Shown in pieces: positions 1-6,742 of a stretch of 64,000 bases of DNA; position 1 is the stretch's first letter; every line of letters starts with the position of its first letter. Under the pieces are notes generated by a model. The model worked only from the letters and a program-made list of their open reading frames with translations, searched no databases and was not told the origin of the DNA. Origin of the DNA: an uncultured Neglectibacter sp. GTDB lineage: Bacteria; Bacillota; Clostridia; Oscillospirales; Acutalibacteraceae. The stretch is from NCBI GenBank assembly GCA_946554335.1, contig CAMNSA010000004.1, positions 124,001 to 188,000 of the forward strand. Direction: 5' to 3'. The position numbers were made by a program, and so were the translations under genes.

Positions 1-70
1 TATCCTCCGTCAGCTTTCCGGCCTCGATATCAAAGCCCTCTTTCTTTTCCACAAAAACTCTCGTTACCAT
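1..70 (-). CDS. purL: Phosphoribosylformylglycinamidine synthase, N-terminal fragment
   Basis: Only the first 23 codons lie in the window and the rest continues past the left edge. The N-terminus (MVTRVFVEKKEGFDIEA) matches the opening of the long single-chain FGAM synthases of clostridia, which convert FGAR to FGAM with glutamine and ATP in de novo purine synthesis. The start ATG is at 68-70 (complement), preceded by an AAGGATGG-like ribosome binding site. Identification rests on recall of this short conserved start, so it is good but not certain; no catalytic domain can be seen. Confidence 0.6.
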   Translation of the reverse strand, partial: MVTRVFVEKKEGFDIEAGKLTED

Positions 71-164
71 GTTCCGCCATCCTTTCCTTCCTGAAAATGA
101 CCCGCCGTTTCCAACCGCTCCGCCGAAAAAAAGAAGCCCCTGTGACAAAACTCGGTTTTACCCC

Positions 165-193
165 ATTCTATCACAAGAGCCTCATTTTATAAA
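165..193 (-). promoter_or_regulatory. Predicted sigma-A promoter for purL
   Basis: On the minus strand a TAGAAT -10 (165-170) and a weak TTTATA -35 (188-193) are separated by 17 bp. It lies about 95 bases upstream of the purL start. The -35 is poor, so activation or regulation of purine genes would be plausible, but no operator is recognised. Confidence 0.4.
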
Positions 194-258
194 GTTCTCT
201 TTTTTATTTCTTCTTTATTTTCTGCATTTTCCCTAAAGTTTTTCCACGGCCATCTCTT

Positions 259-1635
259 TTACTTGCGGGGGCGGTCGCCCAAGTCTCCGATGGAAAGAGC
301 GGCCGTATGCTTGATGGGCTTCCACTGAACCGTCCCGAACACGGCCACCAGCATGGCGATGCCGAAGGAGAACAAAAACAGAGGGAAGGTAAAGGAATAC
401 CGGATCTTCTTTGCGCGGCCGCAGGGGATCTTTTTCCACTCGGTGAGCAGTGTCACAAGGCCCAAAAGGTACATCATCGCGTAGGAATTCACCGCTCCGA
501 TCAAAACAGAGGCAAAGAAGATCCCCATTTCCTGCCTTGCGCTGGTGATTCCCACAATAAACATAACAGTGTTGAGCAGGATCCCCAACACGGTGAGCAC
601 CACGATGGGAATGGTATTCATCAGCATATCGTAGCAGGCGAAGTTGCCGGTGTTGAGCATGGTCTTTACAAGGCCACCGCCCCGTTTGGCCACCACCTGC
701 AAATACCCCTTCACCCAGCGGGCCCGCTGGGCAATGGACTGGCTAAAACCCACGGGCTGCTCGTCATAGATTATGGCGCTGCCGCAGTAGGCGATCTTCT
801 CCCCTCTGGCGATCATATCCGCGGAAAACTCCAGATCTTCAGTGAGGAGGAAATAATTCCAGCCTCCCGCCTTTTCCAGGATCTCATCCGAAAACAGAAA
901 ACCGGTGCCGGAGACTGCGCAGCTGGTCTTCAAATAATCCCGCGGCCGATTCAAATACTCCGACTCTCTCAAAAAGTAGAGCCCATACCCCGCCGTGATC
1001 CAGTTGTCCCCGAAATTTTTGGTATTCCGATAGCTGGTCACGATCTGGTTCCCATTGGAAAAGATCTTGTTCATCTCTTCCACATAGTGAGGATCCAAAA
1101 GGTTATCCGCATCAAACACGAAATATCCGTCGTACTTTTCTCCCGGAAGCTCTTTCTTGATCTTTTCCAGCAGGAAGCGGAGAGCATAGCCCTTACCGAC
1201 CTGAGCCCTATTCTCCCGGGAAAATACCACCGCTCCACGCTTGGCCGCCACCGAGGCAGTCTGATCGGTACAGTTATCCGCCACTACAAAAATATCCAAA
1301 AGCTCTTCCGGATAGTTTTGGGCGCGGATGCTGTCGATCAGCTGGCCGATCACAGTCTCCTCGTTCCTCGCCGCGATCAGGGCAGCGTACCGGCAAAGCT
1401 TTTTTGCCTGAAAGGTTCTCTTCTTCTTTAGCAGACGAAGAATGAGAAAGACAAATTGATAGCAGTAACAGACGACAAAAATAGCCGCAAACACAAAGTT
1501 GAAATAGGAAAGGGTCTTCACCCTCAGGTCACCTTCCTTTCCCGAAAAGCCATCCCTGATTTTCACCTGGAGGAAGCGCTTTCCGGATTCAGCAAAAAAA
1601 CGTTTCTTTATTTCCAACGCCCTTACAGCGTGCAT
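259..1635 (-). CDS. Membrane glycosyltransferase, family 2 (processive-type)
   Basis: A 458-aa GT-A fold glycosyltransferase of the cellulose/chitin/hyaluronan synthase-like class. After a positively charged N-terminus there is a membrane span at about 44-67, then the nucleotide-sugar domain with AARNEE (about 87), the metal-binding DAD in FDADNLLD (about 175), the acceptor motif TEDLEFS (about 270) and QRARWVKG, the QxxRW signature. Two or three further spans follow at about 340-440. It should build a cell-surface polysaccharide at the inner membrane face; the sugar cannot be told. The ATG at 1635 has an AGGA site 8 bases upstream. It stands alone, with its own promoter, not in a polysaccharide operon. 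Confidence 0.85.
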   Translation of the reverse strand: MHAVRALEIKKRFFAESGKRFLQVKIRDGFSGKEGDLRVKTLSYFNFVFAAIFVVCYCYQFVFLILRLLKKKRTFQAKKLCRYAALIAARNEETVIGQLIDSIRAQNYPEELLDIFVVADNCTDQTASVAAKRGAVVFSRENRAQVGKGYALRFLLEKIKKELPGEKYDGYFVFDADNLLDPHYVEEMNKIFSNGNQIVTSYRNTKNFGDNWITAGYGLYFLRESEYLNRPRDYLKTSCAVSGTGFLFSDEILEKAGGWNYFLLTEDLEFSADMIARGEKIAYCGSAIIYDEQPVGFSQSIAQRARWVKGYLQVVAKRGGGLVKTMLNTGNFACYDMLMNTIPIVVLTVLGILLNTVMFIVGITSARQEMGIFFASVLIGAVNSYAMMYLLGLVTLLTEWKKIPCGRAKKIRYSFTFPLFLFSFGIAMLVAVFGTVQWKPIKHTAALSIGDLGDRPRK

Positions 1636-1680
1636 GATCCATTCCTGAAGTTTCTTACAGCTTCTTATATCGCAAGGTCT

Positions 1681-1709
1681 ATTATAACATGGAATTATGA
1701 TATTGTGAA
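1681..1709 (-). promoter_or_regulatory. Predicted sigma-A promoter for the glycosyltransferase
   Basis: Minus-strand TATAAT (1681-1686) and TTCACA (1704-1709) with a 17-bp spacer, 46 bases upstream of the glycosyltransferase start codon. Confidence 0.6.
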
Positions 1710-1798
1710 CAAATTAATAACAACAGAATAATTTCCTTACAAATTCATAACGGAATTTCCGTTTCAAAAAAATTTTTTAAGCATTTTTGGAATATGGC

Positions 1799-1827
1799 TT
1801 GCTTTTTCCGAAAAAATCATTTAGAAT
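1799..1827 (+). promoter_or_regulatory. Predicted promoter of tRNA-Val
   Basis: TTGCTT (1799-1804), 17-bp spacer, TAGAAT (1822-1827); the mature tRNA begins 16 bases after the -10. Confidence 0.6.
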
Positions 1828-1842
1828 AATGAGGCTGTATTT

Positions 1843-1919
1843 GGGCGCTTAGCTCAGCTGGCTAGAGCACCTGCTTGACGTGCAGGGGGTCAGCGGTTCA
1901 AGTCCGTTAGCGCCCACCA
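1843..1919 (+). tRNA. tRNA-Val (GAC anticodon)
   Basis: A 77-base tRNA including the encoded CCA end. The 7-bp acceptor stem is GGGCGCT/AGCGCCC, the anticodon stem CCTGC/GCAGG encloses the loop TTGACGT, so the anticodon is GAC (valine, GUC/GUU codons), and the T loop is TTCAAGT. Its 3' end, from the T loop through CCA, is the left attachment site of the integrated element, which restores an intact tRNA after insertion. Confidence 0.96.
1897..1919. repeat. attL core (tRNA-Val 3' end)
   Basis: Copy one of the 23-bp direct repeat beginning TTCAAGTCCG and ending GCGCCCACCA. It covers the T loop, T-stem 3' strand, acceptor 3' strand and CCA of the tRNA gene. Confidence 0.92.
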
Positions 1920-1923
1920 CAAG

Positions 1924-1960
1924 AAACCCGCATGAATACTGGATTCTTGCGGGTTTTCTC
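1924..1960 (+). terminator. Element-borne terminator behind tRNA-Val
   Basis: AAACCCGCA (1924-1932) pairs with TGCGGGTTT (1948-1956), with an inner GAAT/ATTC stem and a following T-rich tract. It lies inside the integrated element 5 bases after the tRNA and so replaces the native terminator now displaced to 9399-9432. Confidence 0.75.
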
Positions 1961-1966
1961 TTTGGG

Positions 1967-1979
1967 AATAACACACTTT
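1967..1979 (+). repeat. Candidate integrase arm-type site (left)
   Basis: AATAACACACTTT, 47 bases inside attL and just past the integrase stop codon. The identical 13-mer occurs at 9234-9246, with shorter versions at 9248-9258 and 9332-9341, all in the same orientation and all close to the element ends. The binding role is inferred. Confidence 0.5.
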
Positions 1980-1986
1980 CGATTTT

Positions 1987-3075
1987 TTAACGGTCTTTTT
2001 CGGGGGTTAAAAGCCTCTCAAAAAGGCCGTTTATTTTTTGCGCTGTTTCGATATCTTCCCCGGTGAGAGCGTGGCCGTAAATTCCAAAAGTGTCCATACT
2101 CTGAGAATGGCCCACGAGGTCCTTCACCTCTCCAATGGGGAGTGTCTTTGCCACGGAAACGAAGGTATGACGAAGCTCATAAGGTGTTATGACTGTCATA
2201 CCGTTTGATTTGCAATACTTCTGCCATCGCTCCCGGTATGCCGTGGGTGAGGGCAGCTCAAAGACGAAACCGCTTTCGCTGGGATATTCTCTGAGCTGGG
2301 CGTCGAGCTCTGACCGGGCAAGATCGGACATCACAAAAGATCGGATTGCGTTTTCATTTTTGCCCGTGGTCTCTTCATAGTACACATTGACGGAGCGTTG
2401 TACCATGACTCTTTTTCCGTTGACATTCTCCAATCGTAAGCCTCGCAGCTCTCCCGGTCTCAGGCCTGTCAACACCTGAAAGCGGAAAGCGTGAATATAC
2501 TCTTCCTTGATCCGTTTGCCCTTGTAGATCGTGGTGTCCACGGAAAAGAGGATGGAGAGGTCTGAGGGCTGCAGCACCTTCTTCCCTTTGAGGCGGGCAG
2601 AATCGGGAATGTGTACATCGTCCGGGCGGTAAATGGTTTTCCTATTCCGGCGGCACCATTTCAGAAAGCGGTTTATCATGCCGTTAATATCCTGAATGGT
2701 TTTCTTTGATCGGCCCATCCCTGCCGCTTTATCGAGGATCTTCTGAATATCCCCATCGCAGAGATCAACAGCTTTCTTTCTGCCCAGGTTTGGAACGATC
2801 CAGACCCGGCCTATGCTCTCTACATGCTTATATTCTGTGGTACTGAGGATATCTTTACTTTCTATCCGAAACTGTTCAAAGAGGTCGCTGACCCGCTCCC
2901 CTGAAGAGCTGATCCCGTGGTCTAACCATGCGTCTGCTTTCGCGTTTGCTTCCCTTTGTCCGGTTCTGCCGGGCGTGGAGCTGTAGAAGCTTTTCCGCTT
3001 TCCGTCCTTCTGGACATTGATTTGCCACCGGCTGTATTTTTCGGACCATACCGCCGTGTTTGTCCGTTTTCCCAT
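1987..3075 (-). CDS. int: Tyrosine integrase of the tRNA-Val element
   Basis: A 362-aa phage-type tyrosine recombinase that should catalyse integration and excision between the tRNA-Val site and the element's attP. It has an N-terminal arm-binding region, a core-binding SAM-like domain (about 60-150) and a catalytic domain (about 170-350). The catalytic set is visible: Arg in LTGLRPGELRGL (about 206), HxxR-type LRHTF (about 302), His in VGHSQSMDTFG (about 323) and Tyr in FGIYGH (about 333). The ATG at 3075 was preferred over the in-frame GTG nine bases upstream because GGGAG sits 7 bases before it. The gene reads towards attL, as usual for such islands. Confidence 0.93.
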   Translation of the reverse strand: MGKRTNTAVWSEKYSRWQINVQKDGKRKSFYSSTPGRTGQREANAKADAWLDHGISSSGERVSDLFEQFRIESKDILSTTEYKHVESIGRVWIVPNLGRKKAVDLCDGDIQKILDKAAGMGRSKKTIQDINGMINRFLKWCRRNRKTIYRPDDVHIPDSARLKGKKVLQPSDLSILFSVDTTIYKGKRIKEEYIHAFRFQVLTGLRPGELRGLRLENVNGKRVMVQRSVNVYYEETTGKNENAIRSFVMSDLARSELDAQLREYPSESGFVFELPSPTAYRERWQKYCKSNGMTVITPYELRHTFVSVAKTLPIGEVKDLVGHSQSMDTFGIYGHALTGEDIETAQKINGLFERLLTPEKDR

Positions 3076-3178
3076 GCGCTCCACTCCCTTTGATAGCTAA
3101 AGCGGCGGGAATGCCTCTTCCTGCCGCTTTTGCGGTTTCATGGTGTAAACAACACTTGCTTTAAAAGCAAAAAGTGAT

Positions 3179-3460
3179 TTAAACGGCATTTATATGCCCA
3201 TAGAGATATTCCGGCGCTATATCAATTTCCCCATCGTTCCAGACAGGAACGCCATAATCGAGATATACGCCATGAAAAACATCCGGGTTTTTGAGCGGCG
3301 CATAGCAAGGTGTTTCCAGGATCGGTTTGCAGTCGAAGATTCCGCTTTCCTCATTGCTGAATCTGACCCAGAGCTTAAAATCTTCCAGCGGCCGAATACC
3401 AGACACTTTCAGCACAGGCCTTGGATCCCCCGCATAAGCGATTCCGTCTTTTTTGAACAT
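3179..3460 (-). CDS. DUF2442-type protein, second copy
   Basis: A 93-aa protein similar in layout to the gene just upstream (3465-3704): PRPVLKVSGIRPLEDFKLWVRFSNEES resembles the DUF2442 core, followed by IFDCKPILETPCYAPLKNP, matching IFDVKPLLSLPLYRPLQNN of its neighbour. The two look like a tandem duplication that has diverged. The ATG at 3460 lies 4 bases after the previous stop, implying translational coupling; no good ribosome binding site is seen. DUF2442 proteins often sit beside DUF4160 proteins, and toxin-antitoxin roles have been proposed for such pairs. The biochemical function is unknown. Confidence 0.75.
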   Translation of the reverse strand: MFKKDGIAYAGDPRPVLKVSGIRPLEDFKLWVRFSNEESGIFDCKPILETPCYAPLKNPDVFHGVYLDYGVPVWNDGEIDIAPEYLYGHINAV

Positions 3461-3464
3461 GGTT

Positions 3465-3704
3465 TTAACTGATCGGCCGGGAATCGGAGTAGACCATGTC
3501 CGGGCACAGATCAATGTCCTCATTCCAGTAAACACACATACCGTCTGCCCTTGCCTGCATGAAAAGCCCATTATTCTGCAAAGGCCTATACAATGGCAAG
3601 GACAGAAGCGGCTTTACATCAAAAATCTTCCGTTCTCCGTTTTGAAAGGTAACAAGCAGTTCAAAATTATCCAGAGCTTTTACAGCAACAGGCCTGGGAT
3701 TCAT
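3465..3704 (-). CDS. DUF2442-type protein, first copy
   Basis: A 79-aa protein of the DUF2442 family (MNPRPVAVKALDNFELLVTF, then FDVKPLL and a C-terminal ADGMCVYWNEDIDLCPD). The start ATG at 3704 has a GAGGTGG site 6 bases before it; a start further upstream would remove that spacing. It follows the DUF4160 gene closely and precedes a second DUF2442 copy. The acidic C-terminal motif resembles small proteins that bind a partner, which here would most simply be the DUF4160 protein. Function is inferred only from gene pairing. Confidence 0.8.
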   Translation of the reverse strand: MNPRPVAVKALDNFELLVTFQNGERKIFDVKPLLSLPLYRPLQNNGLFMQARADGMCVYWNEDIDLCPDMVYSDSRPIS

Positions 3705-3715
3705 AGTATTCCACC

Positions 3716-3982
3716 TCATTTCAGCGGCTCAATTTTGAAAGCCGGTTCGCCGTCACACAGCAGCTTCCAGTTTGCTTCTAATTCGTCCCGGTGTATTTCC
3801 ATCCACGCATATAGAAGCTGCATTTTGCCTTTCGGCAATTCACCTTCAAGAACCTCTCCATCAAGCGATACCACGACTTCATCACCGCCATAAGCGGCGT
3901 GAAGATGTGGCGTGTGGTGCTGACCGTTCTTTTCGGCAAACATACGGACAATGATTCCATAAAACATTGATAGTGTTGGCAT
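3716..3982 (-). CDS. DUF4160 family protein
   Basis: An 88-aa protein with the DUF4160 signature: MPTLSMFYGIIVRMFAEKNG then HHTPHLHAAYGGDEVVVSLDG, in which the H-x-P-H-x-H cluster could bind a metal or be catalytic, and a C-terminal helix ending IEPLK. It is the first gene of a leftward DUF4160-DUF2442-DUF2442 trio next to the repressor, at the element's accessory position. Partners of this kind are commonly predicted as a toxin-antitoxin-like or stability module. That role is a prediction; the sequence shows only the family and the linkage. Confidence 0.8.
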   Translation of the reverse strand: MPTLSMFYGIIVRMFAEKNGQHHTPHLHAAYGGDEVVVSLDGEVLEGELPKGKMQLLYAWMEIHRDELEANWKLLCDGEPAFKIEPLK

Positions 3983-4002
3983 GAATATCCTTCCTTTCGC
4001 TT

Positions 4003-4554
4003 CTATTGCCCCTCTGAGGGGCTTTTCTTGTTTTCGGGGGTAGTTTCACTTTTTAAGGGCGAGGAGGCTTCCTGAACGCCTAAGGGTGGTTTACGCTGGT
4101 ATTCAGGCATATTTGCCAAAACCTTCATATTCTCTACAGCTTTCTCGCGTCCAATATCATTCATACTGTAAAAATCCTCAATTAAGGAGGCGGGTATAAC
4201 ACCTTCTTTTTCTTGCAATATAAGCATTCTGGCTTCGTCTTCTGGAACATCAAACTTTGGAAAGAGACGGTTTAGTTTCTCAATGCGTTCATCAGTCGAA
4301 AGCCATATATCATCAAATCCAAGGAGATCTCTTTCTTCTTGCCATGCTGCATGATATTTATCACTCCCCATCATACGAGACACGGGCAAATTTAAAGCTT
4401 TCGCAATTTTGCGCAAAGTTTCAAATTTAGGATTTAACTTTCCTAATTCATATCGCCTAATAGTTGGTTCAGCTATTCCGCACGCTTCACCTAACTGCTT
4501 TTGTGTATAGCCTTTGGCCTTTCGAGCTGCCCTAATTCTATCGCCGGTTGTCAA
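4003..4554 (-). CDS. XRE-family CI-like repressor of the element
   Basis: A 183-aa regulator with an N-terminal XRE helix-turn-helix (about 6-60: RAARKAKGYTQKQLGEACG, then TIRRYELGKLNP) and a longer acidic C-terminal part with no visible LexA-type protease Ser/Lys motif or ImmA-like zinc site. It should hold the rightward early promoter off by binding the TTTCTG repeats in the divergent intergenic region. Derepression would therefore need an antirepressor or helper-phage protein instead of RecA-stimulated self-cleavage, as in satellite repressors; that is inference. Its own promoter is at 4577-4605. Confidence 0.88.
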   Translation of the reverse strand: MTTGDRIRAARKAKGYTQKQLGEACGIAEPTIRRYELGKLNPKFETLRKIAKALNLPVSRMMGSDKYHAAWQEERDLLGFDDIWLSTDERIEKLNRLFPKFDVPEDEARMLILQEKEGVIPASLIEDFYSMNDIGREKAVENMKVLANMPEYQRKPPLGVQEASSPLKSETTPENKKSPSEGQ

Positions 4555-4576
4555 AAAATCACTTCCTTACAGAAAC

Positions 4577-4605
4577 AGCATAACACGCGTGAAGAAAAAC
4601 AGCAA
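4577..4605 (-). promoter_or_regulatory. Repressor promoter
   Basis: Minus-strand TTGCTG (4600-4605), 17-bp spacer, TATGCT (4577-4582), 23 bases upstream of the repressor start. It overlaps the end of the 4567-4576 operator-like repeat, allowing autoregulation. Confidence 0.6.
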
Positions 4606-4635
4606 GAAAAATTTCTGTAAAATTCAAGATTAAAA

Positions 4636-4664
4636 TTGACAGTAATAAAAGTTTCTGTTACAAT
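4636..4664 (+). promoter_or_regulatory. Early rightward promoter of the element
   Basis: Consensus TTGACA (4636-4641), 17-bp spacer, TACAAT (4659-4664), 36 bases before the Cro-like ATG. A TTTCTG operator-like repeat covers the spacer and -10, so repressor binding would block it. Confidence 0.8.
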
Positions 4665-4699
4665 ATGAGTAACAAAAGTTTCTGAATCGAGGTGAGATC

Positions 4700-4900
4700 A
4701 TGAATATCAGCAAAACCAAGATCGACATTTTACAGGGAGAACGAGAGATCAATAACACTAAACTTGCGGAATTGTCAGGCATATCCCGGCAAAATATTTC
4801 CACTATCAAGTTGCGGGGGACGTGTTCACCTGTGAATGCGGCAAAGATAGCTAAAGGTCTGAATGTGCCAGTATCAGAAATTCTTGAAAGTGAGGTGTAA
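4700..4900 (+). CDS. Cro-like XRE regulator
   Basis: A 66-aa single-domain helix-turn-helix protein (LAELSGISRQNISTIKLRGT, then AAKIAKGLNVPVSEILE). It is the first gene of the rightward operon, divergent from the repressor, with the site GAGGTGAG 5 bases before the ATG. By size and position it is the Cro counterpart of the 183-aa repressor and should compete for the same TTTCTG operators. Confidence 0.85.
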   Translation: MNISKTKIDILQGEREINNTKLAELSGISRQNISTIKLRGTCSPVNAAKIAKGLNVPVSEILESEV

Positions 4901-4903
4901 CAT

Positions 4904-5548
4904 ATGACCGAATTAGCATTAAGGGAATACCGCGGACAAGCGGTAGTAGACAGTCGAGACGTGGCGGAGCTGATAGGAAGACCGCATAAGCAGCTTTTGC
5001 GGACGATCCAGACGATGATCGATCATCTCAGCAGTGAAAGCGGAAGCGGCAACCGGCACACTTTTGCGCCCGTTAAATTCTTTATCCCGGCTACATACAG
5101 AGACGAAAAGGGAGAGGAACGCCCCGGATATTATCTTACCCGGGAGGGCTGCGATATGATTGCCAACAAAATGACCGGCAGGAAAGGAACTCTTTTCACA
5201 GCTGCCTATGTCAGCCGCTTTCATGAGATGGAAAAAGAGCTTCAAAAGCGGCGGGAGCTGAGGCTCGAGGGAAATCCTGTTCGCCGGAGCCTTACGGATA
5301 TGATACGGGACAACCCCGATCATAACCGATGGGATTATAAGCTGTATACCGATCTGGCCTATAAGGCGGCGTTTGGAAAGACGGCCGGGCAGATGAAGAA
5401 AGAACGGGCCGGGAAAGGCAAAGCTATTGATCTTTTAACCGCTGAAGAGCTGAGAGAGTACCAGAAGCAGGAAGCGGCGGTATCGGCCCTGTACGGAATC
5501 GGGATGGACTATCAGACCATGAAAGCCGTATTGATCAAAGAGGTGTAA
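4904..5548 (+). CDS. Rha-family phage regulatory protein
   Basis: A 214-aa protein with the Rha/phage-regulatory (pRha) domain at its N-terminus: VVDSRDVAELIGRPHKQLLR, then FFIPATYRDEKGEERPGYYL and TREGCDMIANKMTGRKG. A C-terminal region rich in charged helices follows (about 120-214). Rha proteins are phage and island regulators that interfere with helper or host growth. The gene starts 3 bases after the Cro-like stop with GAGGTG upstream, so both are co-expressed once repression is lifted. The C-terminal function is unknown. Confidence 0.82.
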   Translation: MTELALREYRGQAVVDSRDVAELIGRPHKQLLRTIQTMIDHLSSESGSGNRHTFAPVKFFIPATYRDEKGEERPGYYLTREGCDMIANKMTGRKGTLFTAAYVSRFHEMEKELQKRRELRLEGNPVRRSLTDMIRDNPDHNRWDYKLYTDLAYKAAFGKTAGQMKKERAGKGKAIDLLTAEELREYQKQEAAVSALYGIGMDYQTMKAVLIKEV

Positions 5549-5550
5549 AA

Positions 5551-5769
5551 ATGGCAAAGAAATCAAAACTTCAAACACTCCTATTCGCGCGGGACATCAC
5601 GCAGCCCGAGATTGCGGAGGCGATCGACAAAGGCACAAGCTATGTATCCCACAGAGTCACCGGGAAAAAACCGTGGACCACAAAGGACATGGAGATCATT
5701 GGGAAAATACTTGAGATCCCCAGGGAAGAATGGCTGGACTACTTCATATCTGGGAGGGCTGAACAATGA
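5551..5769 (+). CDS. Small XRE-type helix-turn-helix protein
   Basis: A 72-aa protein with a compact helix-turn-helix (ARDITQPEIAEAIDKGTSYV, then SHRVTGKKPWTTKDMEII). It begins 2 bases after the Rha stop with GAGGTG upstream and overlaps the next gene by 4 bases (ATGA). It may be a third DNA-binding regulator or an excisionase-like protein of the element. Excisionases are often this size and helix-turn-helix, but the assignment cannot be made from sequence alone. Confidence 0.75.
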   Translation: MAKKSKLQTLLFARDITQPEIAEAIDKGTSYVSHRVTGKKPWTTKDMEIIGKILEIPREEWLDYFISGRAEQ

Positions 5770-6017
5770 CAAGGGAGAAGCGACCAAGCTGGTTCAAGAT
5801 GAAAATAGAACGGCGAGAGCTGGTAAAACAGCTTGCGCCGGAAACAACTGTGAATGTTCTACTGGCCTGCTGGGACTATCTGGAAACCGGGGAAAAGGGG
5901 ACGGCACTTTCACCGCTGGAAGAAGTAGCCTTTGCCGCTTTCCTTCCAGATCTTCAGGAATCATGGGAGAAGTACGAAAAGAGAATTGAAAGCGGTAGGA
6001 AAGGATGTCGCCAATAA
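5766..6017 (+). CDS. Small element protein of unknown function
   Basis: An 83-aa protein not assigned to a family. It is predicted mostly alpha-helical, with a basic N-terminus (TREKRPSWFKMKIERRELVK) and a middle resembling conserved phage ORFs (VLLACWDYLETGEKGTALSP, then AFAAFLPDLQESW). The ATGA overlap with the upstream helix-turn-helix gene puts it firmly in the early operon. Confidence 0.65.
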   Translation: MTREKRPSWFKMKIERRELVKQLAPETTVNVLLACWDYLETGEKGTALSPLEEVAFAAFLPDLQESWEKYEKRIESGRKGCRQ

Positions 6018-6109
6018 AACCATACGGTACCATACGGGGCCATACGGTACAGAAGAAGAAACAGAAAAAGAAACAGAAGAAGACTCAAGGAAAGAGAAAA
6101 AGGTCGTAG
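6005..6109 (+). CDS. Possible 34-aa basic peptide
   Basis: A short reading frame with ATG at 6005 behind AGGAAAGG, running through the CCATACGG repeat array to a TAG at 6107-6109. The peptide is MSPIKPYGTIRGHTV followed by about 15 mostly Lys/Gln residues. It overlaps the end of the 83-aa gene. The lysine run reflects an A-rich DNA tract, so it may be only a by-product of the repeat and the purine-rich sequence. Confidence 0.25.
   Translation: MSPIKPYGTIRGHTVQKKKQKKKQKKTQGKRKRS
6020..6049. repeat. Three tandem 10-bp repeats (CCATACGGTA type)
   Basis: CCATACGGTA, CCATACGGGG, CCATACGGTA at 6020, 6030 and 6040, exactly 10 bp apart and followed by a purine-rich tract (6050-6130). The helical phasing is typical of protein-binding arrays such as iterons. 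Confidence 0.75.
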
Positions 6110-6304
6110 GGAAAGGGGAAAGGGAGATACCCCATCAAAAACCCAAAAAAGCCACTGGTTTTTAAAAAAGCATTGGGTTTTGAAAGTCCGATTTTCCCGG
6201 AAATTCTGGGGTTCTCACATCCCAAATACAAAAGCAAATGAAAGCAAAGCTAAGCAAAACAAGCAAAAGTTGAATTTGCTTAGCAAAGAAAGGAGAATTA
6301 CAAC
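6107..6304. other. AT-rich gene-free stretch before the Lar-like gene
   Basis: No convincing gene. It holds an A/G-rich run, short complementary segments around 6130-6180, and the phased AAGCAAA array just before the 6305 start codon. Its composition is clearly more AT-rich than the flanking chromosome. Confidence 0.5.
6232..6287. repeat. Phased AAGCAAA array with inverted copy
   Basis: AAGCAAA begins at 6232, 6242, 6252 and 6261 (spacing 10, 10 and 9), and an inverted copy TTTGCTT lies at 6275-6281, forming a TTTGCTTAGCAAA palindrome. It ends only about 18 bases before the next ATG, so it could be an operator or part of an origin. Confidence 0.7.
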
Positions 6305-6742
6305 ATGACCGAAACAAAAAGAAATGCGCCCTGCACGGAGGCAACCGGCAAAGGCGCAAAGGTAGTACATACCACGGAAAATGATAACAGGAAAGCGGCG
6401 GGAAGTCAAGGCCGCCGTTTCCGGGATTATCATATTGAACGCTTAGACATAAGATTCAGAGAATTCGGCAGCATGAACCGGATCAAGGCGGTAGATCGGA
6501 TTTGTGATGAAGCAGAAGAGACTTTGAAGCCCTGTCCTTTTTGCGGCGGCAAGGCGGTGATCCAGGCAACCTTTGGCTATTACTTGCCCGGAGTATATAC
6601 TGGCTGTACGCATTGCCACGGTAATAGCGGTGTTGTAACGCAAGGAAAGAACCTTCTTACCGGAAAATATGTGGCTATAGAAGAGTGTATAGAAACCTCA
6701 GTAAAGCGATGGAATTCAAGAAAGGAAGCTGAAACGGTATGA
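6305..6742 (+). CDS. Lar-like zinc-ribbon protein
   Basis: A 145-aa protein whose C-terminal half has the Lar/restriction-alleviation-like zinc ribbon: LKPCPFCGGKAVIQ (about 77-90), then TGCTHCHGN, and the closing IEECIETSVKRWNSR that is typical of this family. The first 70 residues are basic and of no known fold. Lar proteins modulate type I restriction; many phage homologues are only assigned by the domain. AAAGGAG lies upstream of the ATG. The stop overlaps the start of the next small ORF (ATGA). Confidence 0.72.
   Translation: MTETKRNAPCTEATGKGAKVVHTTENDNRKAAGSQGRRFRDYHIERLDIRFREFGSMNRIKAVDRICDEAEETLKPCPFCGGKAVIQATFGYYLPGVYTGCTHCHGNSGVVTQGKNLLTGKYVAIEECIETSVKRWNSRKEAETV

Larger units (their letters stand above)
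4567..4686. promoter_or_regulatory. Repressor/Cro operator region with four TTTCTG repeats
   Basis: Four related sites lie between the divergent repressor and Cro-like genes: 4567-4576 (inverted, TTACAGAAAC), 4612-4620 (TTTCTGTAA), 4651-4661 (GTTTCTGTTAC) and 4678-4686 (GTTTCTGAA). One overlaps the repressor promoter and one the spacer and -10 of the rightward promoter, as expected for a lysogeny-type switch. Confidence 0.7.

Noticed and set aside
307-1431. A 374-codon open frame opposite the glycosyltransferase
   Set aside because: It mirrors the glycosyltransferase on the other strand, has no family motif and is rich in His, Gly and Gln as expected of an antisense shadow.
3440-3571. An N-terminally longer form of the second DUF2442 protein
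   Set aside because: The added residues overlap the upstream DUF2442 gene in another frame and lack similarity to the family; the start at 3460 aligns with the first copy.
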